64,000 nt of DNA from Methylomagnum ishizawai. GTDB taxonomy: Bacteria > Pseudomonadota > Gammaproteobacteria > Methylococcales > Methylomonadaceae. How positions within the stretch are numbered: the first letter of the stretch is position 1; each line of letters begins with the position of its first letter. The position numbers and the translations under genes were made by a program. The notes under the pieces were generated by a model. That model searched no databases. It was not told the DNA's origin and saw nothing but the letters and a program-made list of their open reading frames with translations. This document shows positions 28,542-37,940 of the stretch, piece after piece. The stretch covers positions 1 through 64,000 of the forward strand of contig CAMAVM010000008.1 of NCBI GenBank assembly GCA_945861705.1. Reading direction: 5' to 3'.

Positions 28542-29369
28542 TTAGTTCAGCAACTTCAACGCTTCTGTTACCGCGCGAATATCTTGCATAACCCACGTCG
28601 GCTGGTATTCCGATGTTTTCAGGTCGGCTTCTGTCGAGACCCCGCCCAATACCATCAAGCTACGTATCCCAGTGCGTACAGCACCTAAAATGTCGGTTTC
28701 CAGTTTATCGCCGATGGCGATGGTTTCAGCTAAATCAGCACCTAATCGGCTTATTGCTTGCTGGTACATGATAGGTTCGGGCTTGCCGATAATCGTCGGG
28801 CTAACGCCGCTTGCGGTTTGCAATGCCGCCAGAATTGCACCATTACCATGTATCAAACCGAGTTCCGTGGGCAACGTGTTATCCCCATTAGTGCCGTAAA
28901 ACTTCGCGCCAGCACGGAGATTAAGCGTCGCCGTCGCCAGTTTATCCCAGCTTATCGAATGATCCTTACCACAGACGACCACGTCAGCGCCTGTGCTGGT
29001 TGCACTATTGATTTCGTACAATCCGGTTAGGATAAAGCCTTGTTCTTGCAGCGCTTGGGTCGCACCGTCTTCACCCACCACAAAAACACGGGTTTGGGTG
29101 GGATCCATGATTTCAGCCAGATACATCGCCGTTGCCATTGCGGAGGTCATCACTTCTTTAAGATCAACGGTAACACCCATGCAGGCGAGTTTTTGCACAT
29201 ACTGCTGCGGCGTATGGCTGGCATTGTTGGTTGCCAGGATAAAACGGAGGTTTTTATCGCGCAAGGTTTGAAAAAACTCAGTTAATCCTGCGATTGCTTG
29301 GTTGCCATGCCACAACACGCCGTCCATGTCGATAATAAGGGCGCGGATATTGGTAAACGGGTTATTCAT
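28542..29369 (-). CDS. HAD-IIA phosphatase (NagD-like)
   Basis: A 275-residue HAD-superfamily phosphatase of the NagD/PGP type. It has catalytic motif I DMDGVLWHG (nucleophile and acid Asp), motif II ATNNAS, the C2-type cap (about 80-185), and motifs III/IV in GKPEPIMY and IGDKLETDILGAVRTGIRS. The substrate is probably a small phosphorylated metabolite such as a nucleotide or sugar phosphate. Confidence 0.88.
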   Translation of the reverse strand: MNNPFTNIRALIIDMDGVLWHGNQAIAGLTEFFQTLRDKNLRFILATNNASHTPQQYVQKLACMGVTVDLKEVMTSAMATAMYLAEIMDPTQTRVFVVGEDGATQALQEQGFILTGLYEINSATSTGADVVVCGKDHSISWDKLATATLNLRAGAKFYGTNGDNTLPTELGLIHGNGAILAALQTASGVSPTIIGKPEPIMYQQAISRLGADLAETIAIGDKLETDILGAVRTGIRSLMVLGGVSTEADLKTSEYQPTWVMQDIRAVTEALKLLN

Positions 29370-29821
29370 AGAGTGATTTTCCTAAAAGGGGTTTGTCGAA
29401 GTAACTGGGTTTAGCTTAAGAGCTATTAAGCACAAAAGTAACTGAAAACAGTGTGCGTTATAAACCAATACGGTCAACTATGGGTAACAATTGACCTTAA
29501 TACGTTCAGCGTAGTGATGTTTTTTAGAAAAAACAACCGAGCGATAGCGCAACGGTAACAAATATTAAATTCATTATTTCCTATTCTTGTTAAATAAGGC
29601 AGAATAGTGCCTGAGTATACCGCCTGAAATTCCCCCGCTTATTTCCCGCCTATTACTTTAAGACAAAACTGTTTTCAGTTTTTATACTTATTTTAGGAAT
29701 AGGATAACGCTAACCATGATTTTTATAGTTAATTTGCAGATTACGCGATTAAATCGTCGTTTTGGACAGCCATTGCACCCGATAAAGCCTAGCCACGTAC
29801 ACGCAACTCCAGGTTTTACGA
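29370..29821. other. Intergenic region upstream of the desaturase
   Basis: This 452-bp AT-rich gap lies between divergently transcribed genes. It contains a small hairpin AAAACTG-TTTT-CAGTTTT at 29665-29682 and the related ACTGAAAACAGT near 29440, but no firm promoter, repeat element or reading frame. The desaturase promoter and any cold- or membrane-responsive control should lie here. Confidence 0.35.
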
Positions 29822-30883
29822 ATGTCACAGAAATTTAGCAGTCTCGAAGCCATGTCACCAAGCACTGAACAAAGCCAACCTAATCGAAAAGACCTGATCC
29901 AGGCTTTATCAATCTACGCACAACCGGATTATCGCAAGGCGTTAGTCCAAATATCCAATACCTTCATACCTTATGTTGGCTTATGGGCGTTGATGATATA
30001 TACCGTCGTACAAGGCTTTTCTATTTGGATAACCTTATTAATATCAATAGCAGCATCGGCGTTTTTAGTGCGGCTGTTCGTGCTGTTCCATGATTGCTGT
30101 CACGGTGCTTTTTTGCCTTGGCGATTGGGTAATCGCTTGTTCGGCTATATTGCTGGGGTTTTAACTTTCACACCGTACGAAGATTGGCAGCGCAACCATG
30201 TCATTCATCATGCCAATTCTGGGGATTTGGATAATCGGGGAATAGGTGATGTTTGGACATTAACCGTGGCAGAATATTTGGCTGCACCCAGACCTAAACG
30301 TTTTGCTTATCGGATTTTTCGTAATCCCTTGGTATTGTTCAGTATTACGCCGCTTGTCTTGTTTGTGATTGTCCATCGCTTCCCCAGTTCGGGTGCTAAA
30401 AAGCGCGAAAATCACAGTGTCATGTTAACCAATGTCGCCCTTGCTACACTGATACTGGTGATGAGTTTGACGGTAGGATTCCAAAATTATCTTTTGATGC
30501 AGTTTCCGATTATCTTGTTGGCGGCAAGTATTGGTACGTGGTTGTTTTATGTTCAGCATCAATATGAAGATGTGTATTGGTCACGGAATGACAGTTGGGA
30601 TTTGACCCGTTCTGGTTTGGAAGGCAGTTCGTACTATCAATTACCTGTGGTATTGCAGTGGATAGTCGGCAATATTGGCTTGCATCATATCCACCACGTC
30701 AGAGCCAATATCCCCAATTACAATCTGCAACGTTGTTTCAATGAAATACCGGCATTGCAAGCAGTCGCTCCGCTGACTTTACGGAAAAGTATGCAATCGC
30801 TTTGGCTAAACTTATGGGATGAAGACGCGCAAAAACTGGTGAGCTTCAAGTCGATAAAAGCCATGCCGCGTGTTAACAAATAG
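29822..30883 (+). CDS. Membrane fatty-acid desaturase
   Basis: A 353-residue diiron integral membrane desaturase. The three histidine boxes are present: HDCCH (90-94), HVIHH (126-130) and the C-terminal LHHIHH (about 280-285). Hydrophobic helices lie at about 47-85, 105-117, 168-183 and 205-245. The arrangement matches the acyl-lipid desaturases (DesA/omega-3-like group) found in many bacteria. The position specificity cannot be read. The 30-residue N-terminal leader is hydrophilic. Confidence 0.9.
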   Translation: MSQKFSSLEAMSPSTEQSQPNRKDLIQALSIYAQPDYRKALVQISNTFIPYVGLWALMIYTVVQGFSIWITLLISIAASAFLVRLFVLFHDCCHGAFLPWRLGNRLFGYIAGVLTFTPYEDWQRNHVIHHANSGDLDNRGIGDVWTLTVAEYLAAPRPKRFAYRIFRNPLVLFSITPLVLFVIVHRFPSSGAKKRENHSVMLTNVALATLILVMSLTVGFQNYLLMQFPIILLAASIGTWLFYVQHQYEDVYWSRNDSWDLTRSGLEGSSYYQLPVVLQWIVGNIGLHHIHHVRANIPNYNLQRCFNEIPALQAVAPLTLRKSMQSLWLNLWDEDAQKLVSFKSIKAMPRVNK

Positions 30884-30885
30884 AA

Positions 30886-31572
30886 CTACAGCTTCTTACG
30901 GGCAACGATAACGCCGTCACGGGTAGGATTAATGTAGCTATCAAAATCGGGATCGGCAAATATTTGCTCATTATGATCACGAATAGCTTCTGTCCAGCCT
31001 GGTACGACATCTTCGAACTCGACCATAGCCACGCGACCATGCCACAACACATTATCAGCAATGTATAGTCCGCCAGGGCGAATGCGGTCTTTTGCTATCT
31101 GCCAGATTTCAGGATAATCGCCCTTATCGACATCGTTATAACAGATGTCGAACACCCCATCGGTCTGTGCAAAAAGGGTTTGTGCTATTCCAGTGTGGAA
31201 ATCAACTCTATCCCATAAATTAGCTTCGCTAAGAAATTGCTCGGCTTGCTCTTTATTGAGCGGATCGCCATCCGTGCATATCACTTGTCCTTGTTCGCCC
31301 ACCGCCTTTGCAAACCAGTAGGCAGAGTATCCATATCCACTACCAAATTCAAAAATCCGCTTGGCATTGATAGATCTTGCTTGAGTTTCAAGAAAAGCAC
31401 CGACCAAGCGGTCAACGATGGGGAAGTTACGCTCTCGCGCTAAGTTTTCCATTACAGTTAATATGGGATGATCGGTTTTACCAAGCAAGCCGCGCATATA
31501 ACTCTCAATGGCGGGATTAACCGGAATAAGCAAAGTGGGATTAGGCAGGGTAGGGGATTGGATGTCAGTCAT
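30886..31572 (-). CDS. Class I SAM-dependent O-methyltransferase
   Basis: A 228-residue protein of the CCoAOMT/catechol O-methyltransferase family (Methyltransf_3). It has the SAM-binding FEFGSGYGYSAYWFAKAV (motif I), CTDGDPLN, and the metal/substrate region DICYNDVDKGDYPEIW and GGLYIADNVLWHGRV. ATG 31572 has AGGA 8 nt upstream; the longer frame to 31611 is rejected. The substrate is unknown. Confidence 0.85.
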   Translation of the reverse strand: MTDIQSPTLPNPTLLIPVNPAIESYMRGLLGKTDHPILTVMENLARERNFPIVDRLVGAFLETQARSINAKRIFEFGSGYGYSAYWFAKAVGEQGQVICTDGDPLNKEQAEQFLSEANLWDRVDFHTGIAQTLFAQTDGVFDICYNDVDKGDYPEIWQIAKDRIRPGGLYIADNVLWHGRVAMVEFEDVVPGWTEAIRDHNEQIFADPDFDSYINPTRDGVIVARKKL

Positions 31573-31699
31573 TTTGATATTCCTATTGGGGTTAAGCAGA
31601 TGCCAAGGCAAGAAGCTAACAAAGATTGTTATAATGAAGAGAGTGTAAGCTCTAAAAAGTTTCTTACAACCTACTAAACGCCATTCAAGGAGTGCGTGC

Positions 31700-33091
31700 T
31701 TGACAGAAGTACAGGATATTACCAGCCCGATGACGGCATCGGAACGCCGGGCAACCTGGTCTTTAGCCAGTATTTATGCTTTGCGGATGTTGGGTTTGTT
31801 TTTGATTATGCCAGTAATGTCGCTATTTGCCGAGCAGATGGTGGGTTCTACGCCGTCGTTGATCGGATTGGCGATTGGCATTTATGGTATGAGTCAAGCC
31901 TTGTTGCAAATCCCTTTCGGTTTGGTGTCTGACCGAGTCGGGCGAAAAAAAATTATTGTTTTTGGGTTGCTGCTGTTTTGTTTAGGTAGCGTGATTGCCG
32001 CGCTTTCCACCAGTATTTACGGGGTTATTTTTGGTCGTGCCGTGCAAGGTTCCGGGGCAATTGCGGCTCCGGTGATGGCGTTGTTGGCTGATCTGACGCA
32101 GGAAGTGCATCGCACCAAGGCTATGGCCTTAATCGGTGCGAGTATTGGCGTATCCTTTGGCGTGGCGATTGCGGCAGGGCCTATTATTGCTGGATTCATC
32201 GGCATACATGGCATATTCTGGTTGATTGCCGTGCTGTCATTATTGGCGATTCTGGTGATTATCTTCTTAGTGCCGCAGCCGCAACAATCGAAAAAACACC
32301 GAGATGCCGAGCTGGATTCAGGTTCATTTTTTCAAGTATTAAAAAAACCTGAACTGCTACGATTAAATTACGGCATTTTTGTGTTACATGCCATCCTAAT
32401 GGCAAGCTTTGTCGTCGTGCCGTTATTGATGCGTGATGCGGGTTTATTACCTGCCGAGCATTGGAAAGTTTATTTGCCAGTATTTGTCGCCTCGTTTGCA
32501 GTAATCATTCCGTTTGTGATCTTGGCGGAAAAAAAGCGCAAAATGAAGTCGGTATTTCTATCTGCGATCCTGATTTTGTTACTGGCAGAGTTGGGTTTAA
32601 TGCAGTTTAGCACCTCATTATTTGGCATCATCGGTTTTCTGTGCTTATTTTTTAGCGGCTTTAATTTGCTGGAAGCCACACTGCCGTCCTTGATTTCCAA
32701 AACCGCGCCTGGCGATTTGCGAGGAACGGCGATGGGTATTTATTCGACCTTCCAGTTTTTGGGTGCTGGTATCGGTGGTAGTTTGGGTGGTTGGTGTTAT
32801 GGCGAATATGGTGCAAAGGGCGTGTTCTTGTTTTGTGCTTTAGCCGCCCTAAGCTGGTTGATACTGTCATTTAGCATGACACCGCCGCGCTATTGGGCAA
32901 ATCTGCTGATTTCACTGCAATCCGTTACTGAACAACGAGCGGATGAATTTGCCTCAGAAATGCTTAAACTTAAAGGTGTTGAGGACGTAACGCTACATTA
33001 CCAGGAAGGAGTGGCTTATTTGAAGGTCGATAATCAGCAATTGGATCGACAGGAATTACAAGCGATGATTACAAAATATACCCATGTTTGA
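31700..33091 (+). CDS. MFS exporter, YajR-like with C-terminal YAM domain
   Basis: A 463-residue transporter with about 12 TM helices. The signature motif A GLVSDRVGRKKII lies between TM2 and TM3, and RAVQGSGAIAAPVMALLADL (motif C-like) marks a proton-coupled exporter. After TM12, residues about 395-463 form a soluble ferredoxin-like domain (ADEFASEMLKLKGVEDVTL...), as in E. coli YajR. The start is TTG 31700 with AAGGAG 7 nt upstream. Substrates are unknown. The gene is followed by ssb after 22 bp. Confidence 0.87.
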   Translation: MTEVQDITSPMTASERRATWSLASIYALRMLGLFLIMPVMSLFAEQMVGSTPSLIGLAIGIYGMSQALLQIPFGLVSDRVGRKKIIVFGLLLFCLGSVIAALSTSIYGVIFGRAVQGSGAIAAPVMALLADLTQEVHRTKAMALIGASIGVSFGVAIAAGPIIAGFIGIHGIFWLIAVLSLLAILVIIFLVPQPQQSKKHRDAELDSGSFFQVLKKPELLRLNYGIFVLHAILMASFVVVPLLMRDAGLLPAEHWKVYLPVFVASFAVIIPFVILAEKKRKMKSVFLSAILILLLAELGLMQFSTSLFGIIGFLCLFFSGFNLLEATLPSLISKTAPGDLRGTAMGIYSTFQFLGAGIGGSLGGWCYGEYGAKGVFLFCALAALSWLILSFSMTPPRYWANLLISLQSVTEQRADEFASEMLKLKGVEDVTLHYQEGVAYLKVDNQQLDRQELQAMITKYTHV

Positions 33092-33113
33092 AATCAATAA
33101 ATGAGGAAAACAC

Positions 33114-33614
33114 ATGCTAAATAAAGTCACGTTGATAGGAAACCTCGGTGCAGATCCCGAAGTTCGTTTGATGCCCAGTGGTGGTTCTATAACCAGCATC
33201 AGGCTCGCCACGACAAGTCGCTGGAAAGATAAACAATCGGGGGAGCGCAAAGAGGCAACAGAATGGCATAGGATTGTTTTTTTCAATCGTTTAGCGGAAA
33301 TCGCCGGCGAATATTTGAAGAAAGGTAGCCAGGTCTATGTCGAAGGTCGTTTGCAAACCCGTAAATGGCAAGGACAAGATGGACAAGACCGTTACACGAC
33401 CGAAATTTTAGCCCAAGAACTGCACATGTTGGGTAGCCGTAGCGGCGGAACAGGCAATTTTGGGGCTGAACAAGGGCAAAATACCAACTATCCTCCCGCT
33501 GCGGCACCGGCGAGTAATCCATATCAACCAGCAGCACCACAAAATAACCCAAGTGCAATGCCGTCGCCTCCACCGCCGGATTACGATGATTTTGACGACG
33601 ATATTCCTTTCTAA
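33114..33614 (+). CDS. ssb: Single-stranded DNA-binding protein
   Basis: A 166-residue SSB. The OB fold (residues 1-110) begins [16 protein letters not shown] and includes [22 protein letters not shown] and [11 protein letters not shown] glycine/proline/asparagine-rich linker follows, and the protein ends with the acidic tip DFDDDIPF that recruits partner proteins. GAGGAAAACAC precedes the ATG. Confidence 0.97.
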   Translation: MLNKVTLIGNLGADPEVRLMPSGGSITSIRLATTSRWKDKQSGERKEATEWHRIVFFNRLAEIAGEYLKKGSQVYVEGRLQTRKWQGQDGQDRYTTEILAQELHMLGSRSGGTGNFGAEQGQNTNYPPAAAPASNPYQPAAPQNNPSAMPSPPPPDYDDFDDDIPF

Positions 33615-33697
33615 TATGTTGTAATATAAAGTATTAATATTGCCACCAGACATAAGTGGCTGTGCTTATCCCCGCAGTAAAACCGCTCTATACCTAA

Positions 33698-33737
33698 GCC
33701 TGTTTCAGTTAATGAATTGAAACAGGCCAGATTTGTT
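33698..33737 (+). terminator. Possible terminator after ssb
   Basis: GCCTGTTTCA (33698-33707) pairs perfectly with TGAAACAGGC (33718-33727) around a 10-nt loop. The downstream T stretch (atttgtttcc) is weak, so termination is plausible rather than certain. Confidence 0.5.
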
Positions 33738-33758
33738 TCCTAAAGCTCTGCGCCACGC

Positions 33759-33802
33759 CGCCACATACTTGGACAAAAAAAGTCTTGTCCAAGTATGTGG
33801 CG
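33759..33802. repeat. Perfect 18-bp inverted repeat hairpin
   Basis: CGCCACATACTTGGACAA (33759-33776) is followed after 8 nt by its exact complement (33785-33802). No T run follows on either strand, so it is not a standard terminator. It lies in the 540-bp gap between ssb and the sigma factor, upstream of the sigma-factor promoter. It could be a transposon-derived miniature element or a protein-binding cruciform. No second copy was noticed in the window. Confidence 0.8.
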
Positions 33803-33958
33803 ATATAAATCCCTTTTCTTCACCTAACAATACACACAAAATAATTTTTTTTGAGAAACTCTCATGAAATCCATAAATATATTCTCAAGTAAAATCAATA
33901 GCTAATAAAATTTCTATCGGGGAAAATTGGTATTGTCTATGTTTTGTATAAATATTGT

Positions 33959-33987
33959 TTGACAACGATAAATAATGTCGATAATAT
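33959..33987 (+). promoter_or_regulatory. Strong sigma-70 promoter for the sigma-factor gene
   Basis: TTGACA (33959-33964), a 17-nt spacer and TAATAT (33982-33987) form a near-consensus housekeeping promoter. It predicts a transcript with a leader of about 160 nt before the ATG at 34155. The leader is AT-rich and contains no riboswitch that I recognise. Confidence 0.7.
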
Positions 33988-34154
33988 TTACCTCGAATTC
34001 GAAATTAGTACTGCTTCAGAAAACTTATAAAACTAATACATTAATAACTTGTCCTAGCAAGGTGGTGATTAATCCATTTGTTTTTATATGATTTTCCGAC
34101 GCAAATTTGACTACTCATGTTTGATATAAACAATGTTTGCGAGGATTTGGTGTC

Positions 34155-35561
34155 ATGATACTATTAACTGAATATATGTCTGTACCGGAAGTCAACGGCA
34201 CTGTTGTTGCTAACAACAATCCAGTTGATAAGAAGCCTGCATTAAGCAATAAAGAGGTAGAAAGTACCGAGAATAGAAACTTACAGCTTGCTCGGCGGGT
34301 TGAAGAGCAAAAAACTAAGTTAATAAACACGCTGTCCAAGTTTCCTATCACCGCGTTGTGGGTGCTTAACAAATATGAACAACAATGTGACAAAGCCGAA
34401 CAAGAAGATGACGGTGCTGCTGTTGCGTCAACCGAATTTAGCGATTTCTTAAAAGATGTAAAAAAACATTATCAATTCGTTAGTCAGACGGCTGCTGAGA
34501 ATGCTCAAAATGAAGAGGTTTACAGCAATGCAAAACGTCGATTAACCTTCGCTGTCCAGCAATTTCCTTTTGCTTTTGAAGATCTTGTGAAGCTGGTTGA
34601 CATCGTTACCTACGCGTTCAAATTAAGAGGTCTCTCCGTTCAGGCAAGATCGCAAGAAAAGAAAGACTATGAAATCATCCTAAAACGCTTACATGGCGCT
34701 AGCCGCCGCGATACGCCAAGTATGGCCGATCAATTCAAAGCGATGGCCTTGCACGAGCATGAAGAACAGTTCTTGTTTTTATCTACTGAAGACATGAGCC
34801 AACTGCTGGCTGACGTGGTTTTGTCAGAACATTTCTGGTTAACGCACAGGCAACAACTCGCCACAGTCAATGCAAAGCTTGTGTTGTTTATCGCTAACCA
34901 ATACAAAGGTAACTTCATGGACTTTGAAGATCTAGTCCAAGAAGGTCATACCGGTTTACTTAAGGCGGTAGATAGATTTAAGTATCGTTTGGGCTTCCAA
35001 TTTTCAACTTATGCGGGTTATTGGATCAGGCAAGCTATTTCCCGCTCTTTGTCGCGCTCAGAACGCGTGGTACGGATACCTTGTGGGCAAATCGCTACTA
35101 TTAATAAAGTGTTCCGTACCAAAGATGCGATCACACTGAAAACCGGTACAGAACCCAGCACTAAAGAGTTAGCTGAGCAAACTCAGTTATCTCAAGACGA
35201 AGTCAATACGCTGCTTTCCATATCGCAAAGCGCTGTTTCTTTGGAAGCTTTTGATGATGATGAAGATGAGCAATCTTTTGCACCAATCAATTTTATAGCG
35301 CAAAACGTTTTCCCGCATTCATACAATATGATTGCCGAATCTGAGCTGCAAGGTTTGGTTAAAAACGCCATCAAGACCTTAAACCCAAGAGAAGCAAAAA
35401 TTCTATGTTCGCATTTTGGGGTAGGAACAGACCAGCAAATGACTTTGCAAGAAATTGGTTCGGAGCTTAATTTAACCAGGGAAAGAGTAAGACAGATTCA
35501 AGTAGTGGCATTGAATAAGATAAAAATGCGCTATGGCGATCAATTATTGAGTTTCTTGTAA
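34155..35561 (+). CDS. Divergent RpoD-like sigma-70 family factor
   Basis: A 468-residue sigma factor. Region 2 is clear in FMDFEDLVQEGHTGLLKAVDRFKYRLGF and FSTYAGYWIRQAISRS; region 3 follows; region 4.2 is the helix-turn-helix TLQEIGSELNLTRERVRQIQ. The first 230 residues are hydrophilic and helical and lack the housekeeping region 1.1 pattern. In region 2.4 the usual ATWWIRQ...ADQARTIRIP is replaced by AGYWIRQ...SRSERVVRIP, so -10 recognition may differ. It is therefore probably an alternative rather than the primary sigma factor. ATG 34155 has GAGGA 8 nt upstream. The next gene is ftsH. Confidence 0.85.
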   Translation: MILLTEYMSVPEVNGTVVANNNPVDKKPALSNKEVESTENRNLQLARRVEEQKTKLINTLSKFPITALWVLNKYEQQCDKAEQEDDGAAVASTEFSDFLKDVKKHYQFVSQTAAENAQNEEVYSNAKRRLTFAVQQFPFAFEDLVKLVDIVTYAFKLRGLSVQARSQEKKDYEIILKRLHGASRRDTPSMADQFKAMALHEHEEQFLFLSTEDMSQLLADVVLSEHFWLTHRQQLATVNAKLVLFIANQYKGNFMDFEDLVQEGHTGLLKAVDRFKYRLGFQFSTYAGYWIRQAISRSLSRSERVVRIPCGQIATINKVFRTKDAITLKTGTEPSTKELAEQTQLSQDEVNTLLSISQSAVSLEAFDDDEDEQSFAPINFIAQNVFPHSYNMIAESELQGLVKNAIKTLNPREAKILCSHFGVGTDQQMTLQEIGSELNLTRERVRQIQVVALNKIKMRYGDQLLSFL

Positions 35562-35819
35562 GCCAAGATGCTGAAAAAATGACATTTTTTTACAGAGTAA
35601 AAGCTTAAAAAGTAAACGGTTTTGTAAAATATTAAGATAAGTGTTTATAAAAGCAATTAAAATGACAAGCTTTTTTGTATTTAGTGATGGGTTAACTCTA
35701 AAAGCATTAGGACAGCAATACGGCTAGGGTTTTACGGTTATTGGATATAGGTTTCAAAAAAGAACGGCGCAAATCAAAACTATAGACTTCAGTCAAATGG
35801 GGTCAGGAGAAAAGTAATC

Positions 35820-37718
35820 ATGAAAAGATATATATTGAACACATTGCTCTGGAGTGTTGTGTTTACTGGCGCGTTTTTAATATACAACAGGATAAATGCA
35901 ACCCCGCCTATACAAGACTCGCTTGCCTATTCGGAATTTATTGCCAAAGTTAAAGGTGGTCAGGTTGATCGGGTTGAGATTGCCGGAACATCAATCAAAG
36001 TTCGTACCTCTGATGGTCAAAACCTACAGACATTTAATCCTGGTGACAATCACTTGATTGATGATTTGTTAAGTGCCGACGTTCAAATCAGAACCACACC
36101 ACCTGCACAACAGTCGATGGCAATGCAGATATTCATTGCTTGGTTTCCTATGTTCCTGCTGATTATCGTCTGGATAGTTTACATGCGTAGAACGCAAGGC
36201 GCGGGTGGTGCAGGTCAGTTCGGCAAAAGCAAAGCCAAAATGCTTGAAGAAGACAAGATGACGGTTAAATTTGCTGACGTTGCAGGTTGTGAAGAAGCCA
36301 AAGAAGAAGTCTCAGAATTAGTTGATTTTCTAAGGGATCCACAAAAATTCCAACGACTGGGCGGCATGATACCACGCGGTATTTTGATGGTAGGACCTCC
36401 AGGTACGGGTAAAACCCTGTTAGCGCGAGCCATCGCAGGTGAAGCAGGTGTTAAATTCTTTACTATTTCAGGTTCAGATTTCGTCGAAATGTTCGTCGGT
36501 GTCGGTGCATCGAGAGTACGGGATATGTTTGCACAGGCTAAAGAACATGCGCCTTGCATCATCTTTATCGACGAAATTGACGCAGTAGGTCGCCAAAGAG
36601 GTGGTGCTGGCATGGGCGGCGGCAATGACGAACGTGAACAAACACTTAACGCATTATTGGTAGAAATGGACGGTTTTACGGGTAACGAAGGTGTCATCAT
36701 TATCGCTGCAACCAACCGCGCTGACGTACTTGATAAAGCCTTGCTACGTCCAGGTCGTTTTGATCGTCAAGTAACTGTCGGTTTACCTGATGTGAAAGGT
36801 AGAGAGCAAATCTTAAATGTCCACATCAAAAAAGTCCCAGTAAGTGATGATGTTGAATTGAAAAACATCGCTAGAGGTACCCCCGGATTTTCCGGTGCTG
36901 ATCTAGCTAACATCATTAATGAAGCGGCACTGTTGGCGGCACGTACCAATAAGCTGAAAGTTGGCATGAACGAGCTGGAAAAAGCCAAAGACAAGATCTT
37001 GATGGGTGCTGAAAAGCACACGATGGTCATGACAGAAGACGACAAAAGGCTCACCGCCTATCATGAAGCAGGTCACTGTATTGTAGGACAAATGTCACCC
37101 GATCACGATCCCGTGTATAAAGTCAGCATCATGCCAAGAGGTAGGGCATTAGGTATCACCATGTTCTTGCCAGAACGCGATCAGTACAGTGCTAGCAAAC
37201 GTAAATTGGAAAGCCAAATAGCCAGTTTGTTTGGTGGACGTATTGCTGAATTGATGATTTACGGTGGAGATCGTGTAACCACCGGTGCGTCTAACGACAT
37301 CGAACGGGCAACCGAATTAGCACGTAACATGGTAACGCGTTGGGGCTTTTCCGACATCATGGGGCCGTTGGTCTACGGCGAAGAAGGTGGTCAACCGTTC
37401 ATGGGTTACTCGGCTTCAGGTAGCAAAGTATCAAATGGCGTTCAAGACAAGATTGACGAAGAAATTCGGGCAGTCATCGACAAAAACTACAAAAGGGCTG
37501 AAAGCTTATTGCAAGATAACATCAGTATCTTACATAAAATGGCGGATGCCCTGATGAAATGGGAAACCATTGATAAAGCTCAAATTGATGATTTGATGGC
37601 TGGTAAAGATCCAAAGCCACCTGTTGATAGCAACGATTCATCAAACAAACCCGATATAACACCCAAGCAGGATACAACAATAACATCTGATTTCAAAAAA
37701 CCTGCCGGACAAGTTTGA
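35820..37718 (+). CDS. ftsH: ATP-dependent zinc metalloprotease FtsH
   Basis: A 632-residue membrane AAA+ protease. Two TM helices (about 5-22 and 103-121) flank a periplasmic domain. Walker A GPPGTGKT is at 192-199, followed by the pore motif [17 protein letters not shown] and the second region of homology [21 protein letters not shown]. The zinc site HEAGH is at 415-419. Its usual neighbour ftsJ is absent; it follows a divergent sigma factor and may be a second copy. AGGAG lies about 10 nt before the ATG. A strong terminator follows. Confidence 0.96.
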   Translation: MKRYILNTLLWSVVFTGAFLIYNRINATPPIQDSLAYSEFIAKVKGGQVDRVEIAGTSIKVRTSDGQNLQTFNPGDNHLIDDLLSADVQIRTTPPAQQSMAMQIFIAWFPMFLLIIVWIVYMRRTQGAGGAGQFGKSKAKMLEEDKMTVKFADVAGCEEAKEEVSELVDFLRDPQKFQRLGGMIPRGILMVGPPGTGKTLLARAIAGEAGVKFFTISGSDFVEMFVGVGASRVRDMFAQAKEHAPCIIFIDEIDAVGRQRGGAGMGGGNDEREQTLNALLVEMDGFTGNEGVIIIAATNRADVLDKALLRPGRFDRQVTVGLPDVKGREQILNVHIKKVPVSDDVELKNIARGTPGFSGADLANIINEAALLAARTNKLKVGMNELEKAKDKILMGAEKHTMVMTEDDKRLTAYHEAGHCIVGQMSPDHDPVYKVSIMPRGRALGITMFLPERDQYSASKRKLESQIASLFGGRIAELMIYGGDRVTTGASNDIERATELARNMVTRWGFSDIMGPLVYGEEGGQPFMGYSASGSKVSNGVQDKIDEEIRAVIDKNYKRAESLLQDNISILHKMADALMKWETIDKAQIDDLMAGKDPKPPVDSNDSSNKPDITPKQDTTITSDFKKPAGQV

Positions 37719-37731
37719 GGTGCGCTCATTA

Positions 37732-37757
37732 GGGGAGCTTCGGCTCCCCCTTTTTTT
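37732..37757 (+). terminator. Rho-independent terminator after ftsH
   Basis: The perfect stem GGGGAGC (37732-37738) and GCTCCCC (37743-37749) is closed by the stable TTCG tetraloop and followed by seven T residues. It is a textbook intrinsic terminator. Confidence 0.95.
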
Positions 37758-37842
37758 GCCTAAAATTTAGTGTGCCATATCAATACGTAGTTTTTTGTAT
37801 TGCAATGGTGGTTTACACCCAAAGCTATTCACCATCAATTCC

Positions 37843-37869
37843 TTGCACAAATCTTCAATCGTTTATAAT
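37843..37869 (+). promoter_or_regulatory. Putative sigma-70 promoter for ald
   Basis: TTGCAC (37843-37848) and a consensus TATAAT (37864-37869) are separated by 15 nt (16 if the -35 is read one base earlier). The position, about 70 bp before the ald ATG, is suitable. The spacing is slightly short. Confidence 0.5.
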
Positions 37870-37940
37870 CCAGACTTAACAGCTTGTTGGTTTTTGAATA
37901 ACGGCTTTATGAACTGTTCAAACTTATTTGGAGCTTAACC

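Noticed and set aside
29665..29682. Hairpin AAAACTG/CAGTTTT upstream of the desaturase as a terminator
   Set aside because: It is only A/T-rich with a 7-bp stem and does not follow a plus-strand gene.
33759..33802. The 18-bp hairpin read as the ssb terminator
   Set aside because: No T run on either side; the hairpin at 33698-33727 is a better though weak candidate.
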